A stretch of DNA of 64,000 bases from Isoetes taiwanensis (Eukaryota > Streptophyta > Lycopodiopsida > Isoetales > Isoetaceae), in contig JAJEKV010000005.1 of assembly GCA_021234155.1 (NCBI GenBank), positions 2,916,215-2,980,214 on the forward strand, read 5' to 3'. Shown here piece by piece: positions 22,300 to 33,599 of this stretch. The first letter of the stretch is position 1. Every line of letters begins with the position of its first letter. The notes beneath the pieces are model-generated. The model worked only from the letters and a program-made list of their open reading frames with translations. It ran no database searches and was not told the DNA's origin. The position numbers and the translations under genes are program-made.

Positions 22300-23800
22300 G
22301 CATAATCTAGCCGGAAGAGCACACGCATGATCCCAAGCCTACAACACTCCTGTGAGAAAAGGGGCGCATGTGGGGAAAGGCGGAGACCATACAACAGTGC
22401 CCGGGGCAACTCCACATGCACGCACGGCTTCCCAAACGCCACACAATGGCGAAGAGATCGCAACAACAACAGCAGCACCAGGAGAAGATGCTCCATCTGC
22501 GAGAATGCTCCAAACAAACTTGGAGACCAACACCTTACTATGCAGCGCCAAATCCGGAATGGGCAAACCCCCATCCTCCTGGGCGAGACACTTCCACCAA
22601 GCCACTTTAACAACCGCCCCTTCATCATCCCCGCCCCACACAAAATTTCGAACAATCTTATCCAAAGCACAGATCTTACCCTCGGAAGCTAGCATAAGTA
22701 GATCTTTGTATACATGAGTGCTACAAAGAACTGGCTTGTCAATAGTGATCCTACCTGCCATGGACAACTTGCTACCCTTCCACCAATTGAGGTGTTTTTG
22801 CAGCCCCTGCAAAATCTCATCCCACACCTCCCCATGGAAACATCCCTCCAAAGGGAATACCCAAACTTAGTACACACATTACCTAGAAGCACCTTCCAAG
22901 GGAATAGAGCCAAACAAGGGGGAGGCGGAGTCAGCTGGGCCCATAATGCGGAGCACTTACCCCAATTCAGAAGAATGCCTGAGGCCAAGGAGAAAGTATC
23001 CAACAACCCTTCACATTCTCAGAAATTCCTCTCATCCTTACCAAGAAGAGGAAAGTGTCATCGGCAAAACCGGTTAATAATCTCCTGGCGGCTACCATCC
23101 TGCATCCGAAGCCCATCCACCACTCCCTCCTCTACTGCAGCCAAAAACAACTGAGATAGTGCCTCCGCCACAGTCGTAAACAAAAATGGCGCCAAAGGGC
23201 ACCCCTGACGCACCCCTCTGCCTAAGGAGAAAAAGGCGGAGGGTTCACCCCGCACACCACCAGAGTCCGTGGCTTGACCTATGCAGCTTCATGGATCGTC
23301 TCTGTAAAGCATGGACCACAGCCCAATGCTAACATCATGGCAGACAAGAACTCCCAACGGACACTATCGTAAGCTTTGGCAAAGTCAAGCTTAAGATAGG
23401 CAATGCCTTGACCTGTTCTTCTGGCCCAATAAAGGCCCTCATAAGCTGCGGCAACATTAGTCAAAATGTTCCTCCCAGGGACAAACCCAGACTGCACCTT
23501 ACTAATGGAAGAAGTCAACACCGGCTTCAACTTCTCTGCCAGGGCTTTCGCAATAATCTTATACAAAGAGGACAACAAGGAGATAGGCCTCCAATCATTA
23601 ATCGTAGAAGGCTGCTTAACCTTAGGAATCAAGGAAATGCATGCGGTATTCAAGATCCTATCCATTTGAGAAGACTGCAGCAACTCAAGGTACACCTGGT
23701 ACACCGACTCAGCAACCCACTCCCAATAAGTCTGAAAGAACTCCTCAGGGATGCCATCCAGCCCAGGACATTTATCCTTGGCCATGCACATACATGCCGC
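22300..23800 (-). pseudogene. L1-like LINE reverse transcriptase
   Basis: The 170-codon frame from 23791 reads KDKCPGLDGIPEEFFQ, RILNTACISLIPKV, DWRPISLLSSLYKIIAKALAEKL, QSGFVPGRNI and LKLDFAKAYDSVRWEFL (motif A). After a frameshift, GVRQGCPLAPFLF (motif B) follows at about 23220-23180. The expected motif C region near 23060-23000 is frame-shifted. The thumb and connection follow at 22850-22340 (WKGSKLSMAGRITIDKPVL, then KIVRNFVWGG and AWWKCLAQEDGGL). The domain order and spacing match the plant L1 type. It is not functional because of frame breaks. Confidence 0.85.
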
Positions 23801-24099
23801 CGCTAAATCCTCTCCTCGAGAGCTCCTACTCTAAGCTCTCACATGGTGAGGTGAATAGATGGCTTAACAGCCCCCCCAAAACAAGCTCCCCGCATCTCCT
23901 CGCTCATAGGGAAGAGTCTTGCCGTCGCGAAAAATCCCGAGAAATGGGCATGCACATACCCTCTCGCAAATCAGCGGGATCCTCCAAAGTCCGCCATTAG
24001 GCAAAGCAAGGGGACGCCATAGATGTCGCATATCGCCACGCCAGTCGCTCACGAAGAACACCGACGAACTTGTGTCCCCCTCCTTCAACCGGTAAGGGC

Positions 24100-25073
24100 A
24101 GCCTTCACACGCATTACCTCCGCACTTTAACCTGCTCGAGCAACAATACGCTGCAACACCGCATTCTCCCTAATGCCATCGAAGGTCGCTACCAATCCTC
24201 TCCAACTCGATAGAGACCATGCAACTCCCGCCTCGCCGCACACGCCGCCTACCAAAGACCTTGGCAAACGCTTCACCGCCAAGGAAGTCACCATACCGCA
24301 TATACCCTTCTTCAGATGAAAAGGTATCAAGCCACAACTCTTGGCATCGGGGCGAAATCCGACGATCGGGGCGAGGGTTGTGTTCAAACGAAACACCGCC
24401 CTAGAGGGCCGAGAGGCAACCGCACCATTTGGACAAAACCCGAGGGTAATGATCGAAATGGAGGTAGACAATGTTACTCCGCACAAAGAGGGCACACCAT
24501 CCAAAGGCGCATGGGGAAGCATAACACCTGGTCATGCCTAGCATACGCCCGCCCGCACTAATCGCCTATTACAATAGGTGAAAGACAAGTCCCCGAGACC
24601 TCAACCAAGGCCAAATCCCGCAACAAACGAGACCATCGGTCCCTCTCAAACCCATGCACAAGCCGGGTTCCAAAACCAGAAGCGATCCTCTACTGGCTCT
24701 ACCATATTGAAGTCCCTAACAACAACCAAGCACCAAGGGCTCGCAACTTATTCCGAATCAGGCCCATAAAGCACCCCGCTGAGAATGCCGATTAGGGACC
24801 AACCCACCAAACTCGTCACTGCTGCTAATGCGGACTGCACATCCATCCTCCAAGCAATAAGAGTACCCCCCCACTAGTCCGCCCGGAAGAAGAAGCAATA
24901 GAGGCAAACCGCCTACCAACCATATTCATGAGCCTAGACATATCACCCAGGACACTTATGCTCCCCAATGCAAACAATATCGACGCGAATCGCCGAAGTG
25001 CCAAAAAAACACGCCCTCTTACTACTAGAGGACCCCACCCCCGCACATTCCAACTAAGGATCGACCTATTCAT
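24100..25073 (-). pseudogene. L1-like LINE endonuclease (APE type), decayed
   Basis: The 5' edge starts with MNRSILSWNVRGWG at 25073, which is the ILSWNvRG start of APE-type LINE endonucleases and carries the conserved Asn. Further motifs are blurred by frameshifts. The frame at 24522-24127 lies where the C-terminal half of the domain is expected, but its motifs are not clear. The call relies on the start motif and on the position between ORF1 and RT. Confidence 0.6.
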
Positions 25074-25179
25074 CCCGGAGAGAAGTGTCCAGCCCCCACA
25101 TGCCTACCCACCCGGCCATCAGCCCCTCCCACGAGTCATCATCCAAAGCCGAGGATTAATCACGGCAATGTGACCCACA

Positions 25180-26740
25180 CCGCTTCTACGTGAGATTCCA
25201 CTTCCAACACGTGTTGGAAGTCCCCTGTGCACCTCCATAGAGTCATGGGCCACACTAGTCTCTACCTCCACCCGGCTGCTCTAGCCACCTCATGCTCAAG
25301 ACATACCGCTACCGGGACATCCCCACCAGGATCACCGGCCCTCCCACGGCCACGTCCCGGACCTAGCCACAACCAAATCATCTGAGCCCCTCCCCCGAGC
25401 CACCACGCCTCCTAGCCCGCCATCCAATGGGCGGCCAGCCAAAGCTGCCCCGCCTGCCCCACACCACCTCCCAACCACACCACCTTACCGCACCACGGAA
25501 GTCCTCTCGCGGGGAACGGAGGAATCCCGGCACTTTTGATAAGCACCCGCAACCCCTACCACATCACAACCACCAGGGATCATCAACATGGTCAGGGCGG
25601 TAGCACAATAGATGGAAACATCCACGGATCTCGTGAGCCATTCAAAAAGCTTCAATCGGAAGAGAAAATGCCAGGGACCACTCACGCCTTTGGAAGAGAA
25701 GTGGGCCAGCCAAAAGCGCCGAGCAACACCGGATCTTGGGGACTGCACAATAGAATGAGCCAAATATACACCCGGGCCATTAGCCATAGAAACCAAGAAA
25801 TCAAAGCAACATCGGTCGAGGAAGATCCGAATCGAACCAACACGGATTTTAACCGTCAAAGAACTGGTAGACATTCTTTTAGTATCATACTGATACAACA
25901 CATAAGATTCACCCAAAGTATCCACCCCTCGACTAACCAATTTGTCGCACGGAAGACTCAGCCTCAAACATGATTATGAAGAAATTATTTGGTAGGAATT
26001 TCGTGGACCGATACAGGCAAACCAATCCGCCTCAGATGTCCGGCAAGCCAAGAGCTAAAGCTCCTCGTGTCCAATATGTAACCCGTGAAGTAGACCAATA
26101 CCGCAAATGAAACTAGATTCTCAATGGTCTGAACATGTCCGGTATGATCAATATCTATCCATGGAGTCTCTGGAAGAGTTGCCCGCAAGTCAACGTAGTG
26201 ATGATCCTCCACAAATTTCGTGAGCCTCTTGAACACGGGCAGTCCTACACTCTGGAGCCTTGCGCTTGATCCAATCTGAAAACCCCGGTCGAGTGATGCG
26301 AGCAACAATGTCATTGCTCCGCCATGCCGGGCGCACAGGAGTTGGGGCTGCCTCCCTGGCATCCTGAGAGGTATCCAGGGGCACCCCAGGAGGCACATCA
26401 GCTACATGCACCCTAGAAGAGGGCATCACCAGCAAGTGATCCCTTCCCAAGCCTGCAGGGAGAAGAGGGCATCACATCCGGTTCAAAGGGGCATGCTTGA
26501 TGGGATCAAGACCTGAGTCTCCAAAACACAATCCATCGGGTCTCAATTATATTGAGAGGAAGAGCAATCCACATACCTCTCAACCAAAGGGGATTCCAAG
26601 AGCTCCCTGAGGCTCATCTCTGCCACCAATTGCATGCCACTTCCTACAGCCCCCGCCTCTTCATGCATGCCGAGACCCGCGCCCTTCCCTTTTACTGGAG
26701 GATTCTTCCTCCTCGCCATCTCCCTTGGCTTCAGCCCCAA
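25180..26740 (-). pseudogene. L1-like LINE ORF1 (gag-like)
   Basis: Frames at 26740-26543, 26450-26190, 26398-25985 and 25967-25485 follow each other on the minus strand. They have the feel of a plant LINE ORF1: a charged start (MGLKPREMARRK), then a segment with VQTIENLVSFAVLVYFTG and WLAGHLRRIGLPVSV. The match to the DUF4283-type ORF1 domain is weak and frames are broken, so the extent is approximate. Confidence 0.5.
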
Positions 26741-27032
26741 GCATGAGGCTCAATCGATCCCCCATCAGCCTGTCTGGCAGGAGCCATGACATCCAAACCA
26801 GTCCGAAAATCAGCTGTTTGCGGCAACAAACCACATGCAAAACAGCTAATGCTATACACCACCAAGAGCTCGAAACAAGCTTTCCAACGAGCCTAAGCAC
26901 GCCGAAATCTGACACCAGATAAGAGAGATATCGCCGATCAAATTTTCGCCGTCAGAACCCCAACCGCCCAATTCGACCAGTGAATCCTCTCTCAATCAAC
27001 GGACCGCCGCCGACATCTGCAGATTTTCATCC

Positions 27033-27347
27033 AATTTTTGTTGTTGTTCCTCTTCTGTTTCTGTTGCAGCATCACGATCTCTCGTGTCGATGTCGAGCAA
27101 GTCCGGTCAATCTTTGTCGATTCTCCTCTTTACTTTTTGTGGCGGTTATTTGGCGTCTTTCATCACGTATTTGTTGTGCATTTACTGCCTTGTGGCGTGA
27201 CGTTCAAATCTCTTCTTCTTCTTCTTCTATTTCTATAGTAGCATGTTGCAACTCTCTTCTTTTGTAATTCTCTCTTTGTTTCTCCAAACGAACTTCACGT
27301 TTTTGAGCTGTCTCTGCGGCAAGCCTTCTTTCTTGATCATTGTTCAT
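27033..27347 (-). pseudogene. Helitron Rep N-terminal Arg/Glu-rich segment
   Basis: From an ATG at 27347 the frame gives a charged stretch beginning MNNDQERRLAAETAQKREVR, the repetitive R/E/K-rich type of segment common at the start of Helitron Rep proteins. It runs to about 27240, where a retroposon tail intrudes (27178-27236). A similar charged stretch (RQRLTGLARHRHERS) can be read at 27120-27075. It lies on the same strand as Rep and just outside the L1-like insertion, so it is probably the displaced start of that protein. Confidence 0.5.
27178..27236 (+). mobile_element. retroposon 3' tail, (ttc)n type
   Basis: The segment 'ctgccttgtggcgtgacgtt' followed by a (ttc)n run recurs on the opposite strand at 58918-58966, with about 44 bp matching at one mismatch. 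It shares the ACGTTnAAA-plus-microsatellite design of the LINE tails in this window but differs in sequence. Confidence 0.6.
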
Positions 27348-27359
27348 CACAAATTATGT

Positions 27360-27900
27360 GCAAAGAGATATGCTAAAGAGCCATTTTTAAAGCTACGCAA
27401 AAGGTGTTAAAAGGCTATTTCTGAAAAAGGTCACCTTTGAAAAAGAGAAAAAGGATAAGATCTTTTTCCTTTGCTTTTTCTATGTGTCATTTTCTATAAG
27501 TCATTCTTGGCCCTTTTTTAAGCTAGGCAAAAGATCTAATAGGTATGCATTTGGCATTTGACGCCACGTCTTGGCATTTAACATTTACCACGTATACGAA
27601 AATTGATGATCCAAATGAACACCAAAAATCTTTGTTATATCTGGGGCAACAAATATATAATGTTGCTTGAAAGGGTTTGCTTCTGCTCCCGTAAGTCACT
27701 AAATGGGGGGCTTTGAAGAGGCCCTTTTAAAGCTAGGAAAAAGGTCTAAAAGGACATTTCTCAAAAGGATCCTTCTCGCCTTTTCTAAGTTATGCGTTTG
27801 GCATTTGACATTTGCCACATATACCAAGTTGGCATTTAAAATTTACCACGTAATGAAAATTGATGATCTAAACGAATACCAAATTCTGAGTGATGCCTAA
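27360..27900. repeat. diverged tandem duplication of about 330 bp
   Basis: Blocks around 'tttaaagctaggcaaaag', 'ggcatttgac' and 'aaaattgatgatc' occur in the same order at about 27375-27640 and 27716-27880. Coding capacity is not evident. Confidence 0.55.
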
Positions 27901-28140
27901 GATTTGTGCATATTGGTTTTGCATCAGTTACTTTCTGGTCATGGTAGTATGCGCAATCCTTAAGAGCCTTTTATTACCGTCGAATTTCAAAGCAAATTTT
28001 TTATTTACCATTTAGCTTGCACATAAGGACGTGCCCTCAGTCTGATTAATCAGCCTTTTCATCAGCATCATTTATCTTCCTCTTATATGTTTGGATCTTT
28101 CCTGAACCCACCAAAAAGCCCTGTATTTCTTAAGCACCTG

Positions 28141-28200
28141 GATTTAAATAGAATAGAATAGAATAGTTTTTTTAACGTCCACGGAGACCAATAGGTCATG
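28141..28200 (-). mobile_element. LINE 3'-tail stub
   Basis: On the minus strand it reads CCTATTGGTCTCCGTGGACG, then TTAAAA and an (attct)n tail: the 3' terminus of the LINE at 17.6 kb, cut off about 60 bp from the end. Confidence 0.75.
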
Positions 28201-29170
28201 GGAAGAGGCATTTTCTTGATGCTGCCAGAACTGCTTGCAATCAAGATGCTACCCTGGGGAAGCAAGTATAGTAGCCAATGTGTTGCAAATCAACGAATGA
28301 CGAACAATCCGGACCTGGAGGTGGATCCATTACCAAATTTGTTGGGGTAAGGATCAGATTAGGATTTAAAACATAGTTCTATGAATGCCTTATGATTCAC
28401 AGAATGGTTTGGAAAATGCATTAGAATTGTAGATGCAGGAATGAAAAGCGTTCTCAGCTTCAGGGATGAGACATTGAAGCACATTTAAAAAACAAGGCAA
28501 ATGGAAGGTTGCAGTCTGATCACCATCCCCTTCCCCCTCCTTTTTGTTTCTGTTTTTTTGCTCACGCTAAGCGTGTTTCTAGTCTATTTTTTGCCTATGT
28601 TTGAGTTGATCCATTTTCTAAAAAACATTCTTGTTTTTTAGTTAAAGTGATATTTTTGGATTATTTTCAAGCTGATATATTTTTTAACTTTGTTTTTCAG
28701 CTAAAACCGAGCTTTTTTAGATTGATTTCGTAAGTGAACTTGCACATACTTTTTGCATTATGTTAAGCCAAACATTGTTTTTTAGCTAAAAATAGGGTTG
28801 CAATAGAAACGTGAGCAAAAGGAATATTCCTCGAAGATTCCCTTTTTTTTTCAAAAAAAGAGCTAAAACGGGGTAAAATTTTTATTTTTGTCATAAAAAT
28901 GCATTTTGACCCCCCCAAAATCACTCATTTTTTTGTGCAAAGAGAAAATTGACTATGTCAAAGTGACACTTTTCCTAACAGTTAGAATTTACCTGAAGTG
29001 TGTTTTTAGAGAAAACCACTAATTTAAGAATGGGACTCGCAAGAAACCAACAAACCGCCCGTAGGCTTCTCATTCATCTCAGCAGATTTTCTACAATGGT
29101 TGACAGTGGGTAGCCGCACACATGCGAACTACCCACGAAAAATAAAGGGAAAATCCAATTATATCATTTG
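28201..29170. other. no recognisable gene
   Basis: AT-rich DNA with scattered homopolymers. The phrase 'ttttttagctaaaa' and variants recur several times between 28620 and 28870, which suggests an old low-complexity expansion. Nothing codes. Confidence 0.4.
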
Positions 29171-29480
29171 GACCCAAAAAAAAAATACAATGCTAATAGA
29201 TGAGTGGGCGATGTACCGCCGAAGCTTATCACCGGGGATTAAAAAACCCCGCCCTTTCGGGTTTTAGGAAAACCTAGTGATAAGCCTTCGCAAGGGCTTA
29301 GACAAACGTGAAGGCATAGAATCGCCCCAAAACCCCGCATGGAGAAGTCAAAACAGAATGCCGCTCGCCAACCCAGTACCGCACATCACCAACACAACAA
29401 ACGAGAAAACATACCGAGAAATAGCATCACCCAGCTGGTGGAAAAACATGATAAAAGAACTTGTACAAAATATAATAAAC
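29170..29480 (-). mobile_element. retroposon 3' end with terminal hairpin
   Basis: On the minus strand a hairpin-forming block (aaacccgaaagggcggggttt, around 29240-29265) is followed by 'atcccc', a 'cggcggtacatcgcccactc' block and a T-rich end. The architecture resembles the 3' ends of the LINE family (G/C-rich hairpin, run of T, short unique block), but the sequence differs, so it is probably a different family. The 200 bp upstream read poorly. Confidence 0.4.
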
Positions 29481-29499
29481 AAAGAAGGGGAGGGTGGGT

Positions 29500-30045
29500 T
29501 CAAAGAGAATAAGGTGCTCACCGAGAGAAGAGGAAGCGTAGATGAGACGTGGATGCGTAAACGCGCTGAAATAGCGAACTCCCAACCAAAACGGGCATGC
29601 GCCCCCGCGCGATGCATGCATGACATGCATGCTCGTCCCATTCTAGAATGGCGATCCGGATGTCTCCGGATCGATGCGATTCTAGAATGGGACTCATAAG
29701 AAACCAACAAACCGCCCGACTACCAGAGAACTTCCTTACAAACTAGGATCGAGGACGAAGGTCACAGGACGAGGCCAAAGGCCGGTAAAGGATAGCATGA
29801 AAGAGACGCCAAATTGGCTAAACCAGGCAGGAAGAAGCCCCTTCCCTGCCTGGAAACAATTCAAAGAGAATAAGGTACTGCTGAGAGAAGAGGAAGCGCC
29901 GATGAGACGTGGATGCAGAAACGCGCCTGAAATAGCGAACTCCCAACCAAAACGGGCATGCGCCGACCGCATGCATGCATGACATGCATGCTCGTCCCAT
30001 TCTAGAATGGCGATCCGATGTCTCGGATCGATGCGATTTAAGTGT
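29500..30045. repeat. tandem duplication of ~180 bp (period ~360) rich in palindromes
   Basis: Bases 29506-29696 and 29866-30040 match closely. Each unit holds the palindrome CCATTCTAGAATGG, a hairpin GATCCGGATG/TCTCCGGATC (shortened in copy 2) and a run of alternating 'gcatgcatg' that is itself palindromic. A further block ('aagaaaccaacaaaccgccc') occurs at 29040 and 29698. Confidence 0.75.
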
Positions 30046-30144
30046 ACGTCCTACACAATATTTTGTTAGCTTGGATCATATTCTAGAAAACGTACTTTTA
30101 GGTTACAATGAGACATTTGTTAATGATATAATATTTTAAAGTAC

Positions 30145-30300
30145 CAAAATTGTATTCCGGAATACACTTTTACTGTTCGAGAATAACAGAAGTGTATTCC
30201 GGAATACACTTTTGCTTTTCTCGAAAGTCAAAGTGTATTCCAGAATACACTTTTGATTTTGCTCGACATCCGAAGTGTATTCCGGAATACAATTTTGCTG
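30145..30300. repeat. palindrome array P, left
   Basis: Four copies of an 18-bp palindrome, GTGTATTCCGGAATACAC or a one- or two-base variant, at about 41-bp spacing (near 30150, 30192, 30232 and 30272). The spacers share 'ttttgctttt' and 'tcgaaagtcaaa'-like strings. A degenerate pair of half-spaced copies lies at 30570-30603. Confidence 0.9.
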
Positions 30301-30567
30301 TACAAGTTTTTGAGACTCGACAGTGATCTTGCAATTTTCCAAATTTTCCGGATTTTCAATGATCTTGCAATCTTTTTGTTTCAATTGAAACATAAAAATA
30401 GTTCTAAATAATGAAGGGATTAGCGAAAGAGAAAAACAAACCAACAACTTGGGATCTTTTTTTTTGTTTTGTGGGGATACAGGATCGTGGTATAAATAAA
30501 AAAAGGATTTTTGTTTTTGTTTTGTGGGGACCAGGGATACAGGATATAGGTTCAAAAAGAAACAGGG

Positions 30568-30605
30568 AATCTTATTCCGGAATACACTTTGTATTCCGGA
30601 ATATG
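30568..30605. repeat. palindrome array P, isolated pair
   Basis: Two adjacent copies of the core TATTCCGGAATA, only ~20 bp apart, without the usual spacer. Confidence 0.8.
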
Positions 30606-31639
30606 TTTTGGTTTTCAGTTTTTGTTTTGCATTTTGTTTTTCTGAGCGATTTCTTTCTGTGGACTTAGCGCCTACAATTTTAGTATGGCGCTGGCTTGTA
30701 AATGGGTTTTTGCTATAGGACAAACAATCGGTGGCCACATCGTCTTGGGTTGATCGGAGCAAATTTTTTAACAAATCATCTTTGGGTCAACAAAGCATGA
30801 GGGCAACAAATCGTCTTGGGACTTGGGCGATTATGCTGGGCAAATGAGGGCGCAGAGCAGACAAGCATAATCGCGGACAAGCATAAGAGCAGGTAAGCTT
30901 TTCCTTTTGTATTTTTTTCATAAGAACGCTCTGCGGCTAAGCAGGCCAGAGATTGAGGCGATGAGCAAAAAGCAAGGAGTAGGCAAATGCACACTGCTTA
31001 TATTTAATCAAGAGTTCTAGAATAGATCTTAGAATAGATCTTACAGTGCAAGGCAGAATACACAATGGAACACTTGCTCAGCCTTCCAAGCAGTTACATA
31101 ATCCTCAGCCCTTGCTAGCCATCCATCTAGCTCATCGCATCTATAATTCCCCCGCTGCCACATGTTCTTTCCACGTTCTTTGCTCAAAAACTTCTCTCGA
31201 ATGCCTCTGCATCTTCATATCCTTGCATGCTACCATCAAATTTAAGCACAGCCATGCCCATTCCCAGACCCTACTCTTTTGCCGTCACTAATCTTGGTGC
31301 TAATATTTTTTATAACTCCCATCCATGGCCAAACAAGCTGATCTTGGCCACGTTTCGGAGCTTCTTGTTCTAATCTAAGAGATCTTTGTGGCACAACAGG
31401 GAGGTGGCCTAAATTTTCTTTCAAGAATGTAGAAAGAGCCCTGTGTTTACCTGCTGCATCACGGTTCTTTTTTTCCCTGAAAGATTTGTTTGCAAATACA
31501 AGTTGATGGCTCCAGTAGCACACAAGAATGATGGAGGGCTTGTGAGATTTATCACTCAAACTGAGGGCAACAGCAAGCAAGCTCCTAGTAATAACATCAC
31601 AAATATTTCAGACTTGCAGACTCTTAGGAAGCAGAGGAG

Positions 31640-32270
31640 CTAAACTAAAGCAATGGTGAAGATTCGAATGATGGTGATGAAATCCAGCCTAATCAGGTTC
31701 TTAGATAGTTTAACAATAAGCATTATCATATTCGTCATAGTTTTCATGCAAAAATTGCACTTGTTTGAGGCTCCAGCAGTAAGGTCTTTCCCCCTGCAAT
31801 TGTTATTTCATTGCTTAGTATTGTTAGTCATGACCGGAAGGTGCACCCAATAAGGGTCCACAGCAAGCACACGTTGGAGGCCATGCTTAGGGATGCAGGC
31901 ATAGACACTGCTGGGCTTGACAGGATGATACAGGTGGTACAAAGACCATCAAGAAAGCCAAACTAGTGCAGCTGGCTACGGCACATGGCATAGATCTTGG
32001 CGTTGGCAAAAGAAAACAAAGCAGAGATCGGGAAATTCATCAATACAAAGCGGCCGAAGCGCGGTGCATACAAAAAAATGAGGACAATGATCAAGATTAT
32101 GTGCTGATGGAGGACTCACAACAAGCCATTGAGGACCTTACTGATGAAGTCCCCTTAAATCAGGTAATAGAAAATAATCTCTCCTTGAACTTTTTATCAT
32201 GGATTGATGTTTTGGATGCAACTGTCATATTCCAGTCTGGTGGTGGAAGATTTTTAAGTTGTATGTAGAT
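31640..32270 (+). pseudogene. possible multi-exon gene fragment, unidentified
   Basis: Two segments look coding. One is at about 31840-31930 (LEAMLRDAGIDTAGLDRMIQ). The other, after 31940, is in the frame holding KAKLVQLATAHGIDLGVGKRKQ and ending in an acidic stretch (ENDQDYVLMEDSQQAIEDLTDE). They could be exons joined across a short intron whose donor and acceptor I cannot fix. The region lies between the two palindrome arrays, so it may be cargo of a transposon. Function not recognised. Confidence 0.35.
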
Positions 32271-32979
32271 GAATTTCTGAATTGATCTACCAAATATTCA
32301 CATTATATGTCTATGTTTCTCAAAGTAAACTTATGAGGTAACAATTTGCCTTAATTGGCACTAGGATCTGTTAGACTGCTGTATGTAAGTTATTTCTACA
32401 ATAATGAAGGAATAATGTTGCAAGATACTTCTATCTGTAATGCAAGTTTTTGCTGAATTGACATGATTTCCAGTTACTGCATCTTATGTTTAGAAGATGA
32501 ACTTGTAAATAATATCTACACATAGATCTGGGGCATAGTTTGCAGATTTAGAATAAGGATTGAGAATGTTTTATTCCTGCGGTTGCGTATCTTGGGGATA
32601 AGTTTTGAATTGAAAGTACATCACGTGCATGTCTTAGACATTAGCATTGATGTTAAAATGTCTATTTACAATTACATATTAAGCTGTTAATGCTGCACCA
32701 TATTTGGTAAGGCTTTACTTAATGCTTAAATTAACAAACAAAACTGATAAATGTATATTGGCATTAAATGGAAATAATATTACCGTTAGACATGATTTGA
32801 TCTTTTTTTTGTTTAAACATAGATTTAGATTTGGGTCCTTATATGATTCCCTAGTTTTCATCCTCAACAAAAATAAGGAGGTTGCATATCAAACGGGGTC
32901 CCCTAAATGGTAGGAAATAAATCCTTAACCAAATGATAGGCAACATGTCGTTCCGCAAAACACGTTTGATTTCTTAGAA

Positions 32980-33140
32980 AGTATAGGTGTATTCCAGTAT
33001 ACACGTTTGCTTTCTCAGGAAAGCAAAAGTGTATTCCGGAATACACTTTTGCTTTTTACGAAAATTCAAAGTGTATTCTGGAATACACGTTCGTTTTTTA
33101 GAAAAGCAAAAGTGTATTCCAGAATACACTTTTGTTTTAC
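32980..33140. repeat. palindrome array P, right
   Basis: Four more copies of the same 18-bp palindrome at 41-bp spacing (near 32986, 33029, 33069 and 33111), with the same type of spacer and in the same relative orientation as the left array 2.8 kb away. Confidence 0.9.
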
Positions 33141-33599
33141 ATTTTTTGTTTTATGTGTCCTGGTGTTCAATTATTTACTTGCTTATTTTCTCGTTTTTTA
33201 TTTAGCCACTAGAACGTCAAACATGTTTGATGGACAACTAAACGTGGAGACTTGGCACAGATACCCAGTTGCAACGTCTGACGAGCGTGTTGTTCGATAC
33301 ACACCAAATTTTGAGGGTGCCAAATTGATGTACGGAAAAAATTTAAAGAAATAATTATTTTTTTTTTTCTCTACTTTGATGTTTTTGATATCTCTCTTTC
33401 AGAGATTACGTATTCATGTCTACATTTTGCCATTTTCAAGGGTGTTTCTTTGCAAAAAACAAACTTGTCACTTAATAAGGAGCCAAAATGAGGGGAAAAA
33501 AATTGAACCTTTTGAAATTCTCAAGTTTATCCAAAAAAGGCCAATTTTAAGAGCAATCATATTACTTGGAGAACAGACAATATTTTGTAAAATAGAAAT

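Larger units (their letters stand above)
21228..27018 (-). mobile_element. L1-like LINE, nearly full length, decayed
   Basis: ORF1, endonuclease, RT and a C-terminal zinc-knuckle-like motif occur in order on the minus strand. The poly(A) tail appears as a T run at 21229-21243. The sequence next to the tail (tgcaatttcatccc, about 21214-21227) is similar to 27018-27033 (tgcagattttcatcca), a candidate target duplication that sets the ends. Helitron Rep sequence lies on both sides, so the LINE landed in that gene. The element is GC-rich compared with its surroundings. It carries many frameshifts and stops. Confidence 0.75.

Noticed and set aside
21294-26000. Plus-strand frames of 60-155 codons in the GC-rich LINE region
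   Set aside because: They are antisense to the recognisable LINE ORF1/ORF2 domains; GC-rich DNA has few stops.
30145-33140. Regularly spaced palindromes as a CRISPR array
   Set aside because: The genome is a plant's, the spacers are similar to one another instead of unique, and no cas genes are present.
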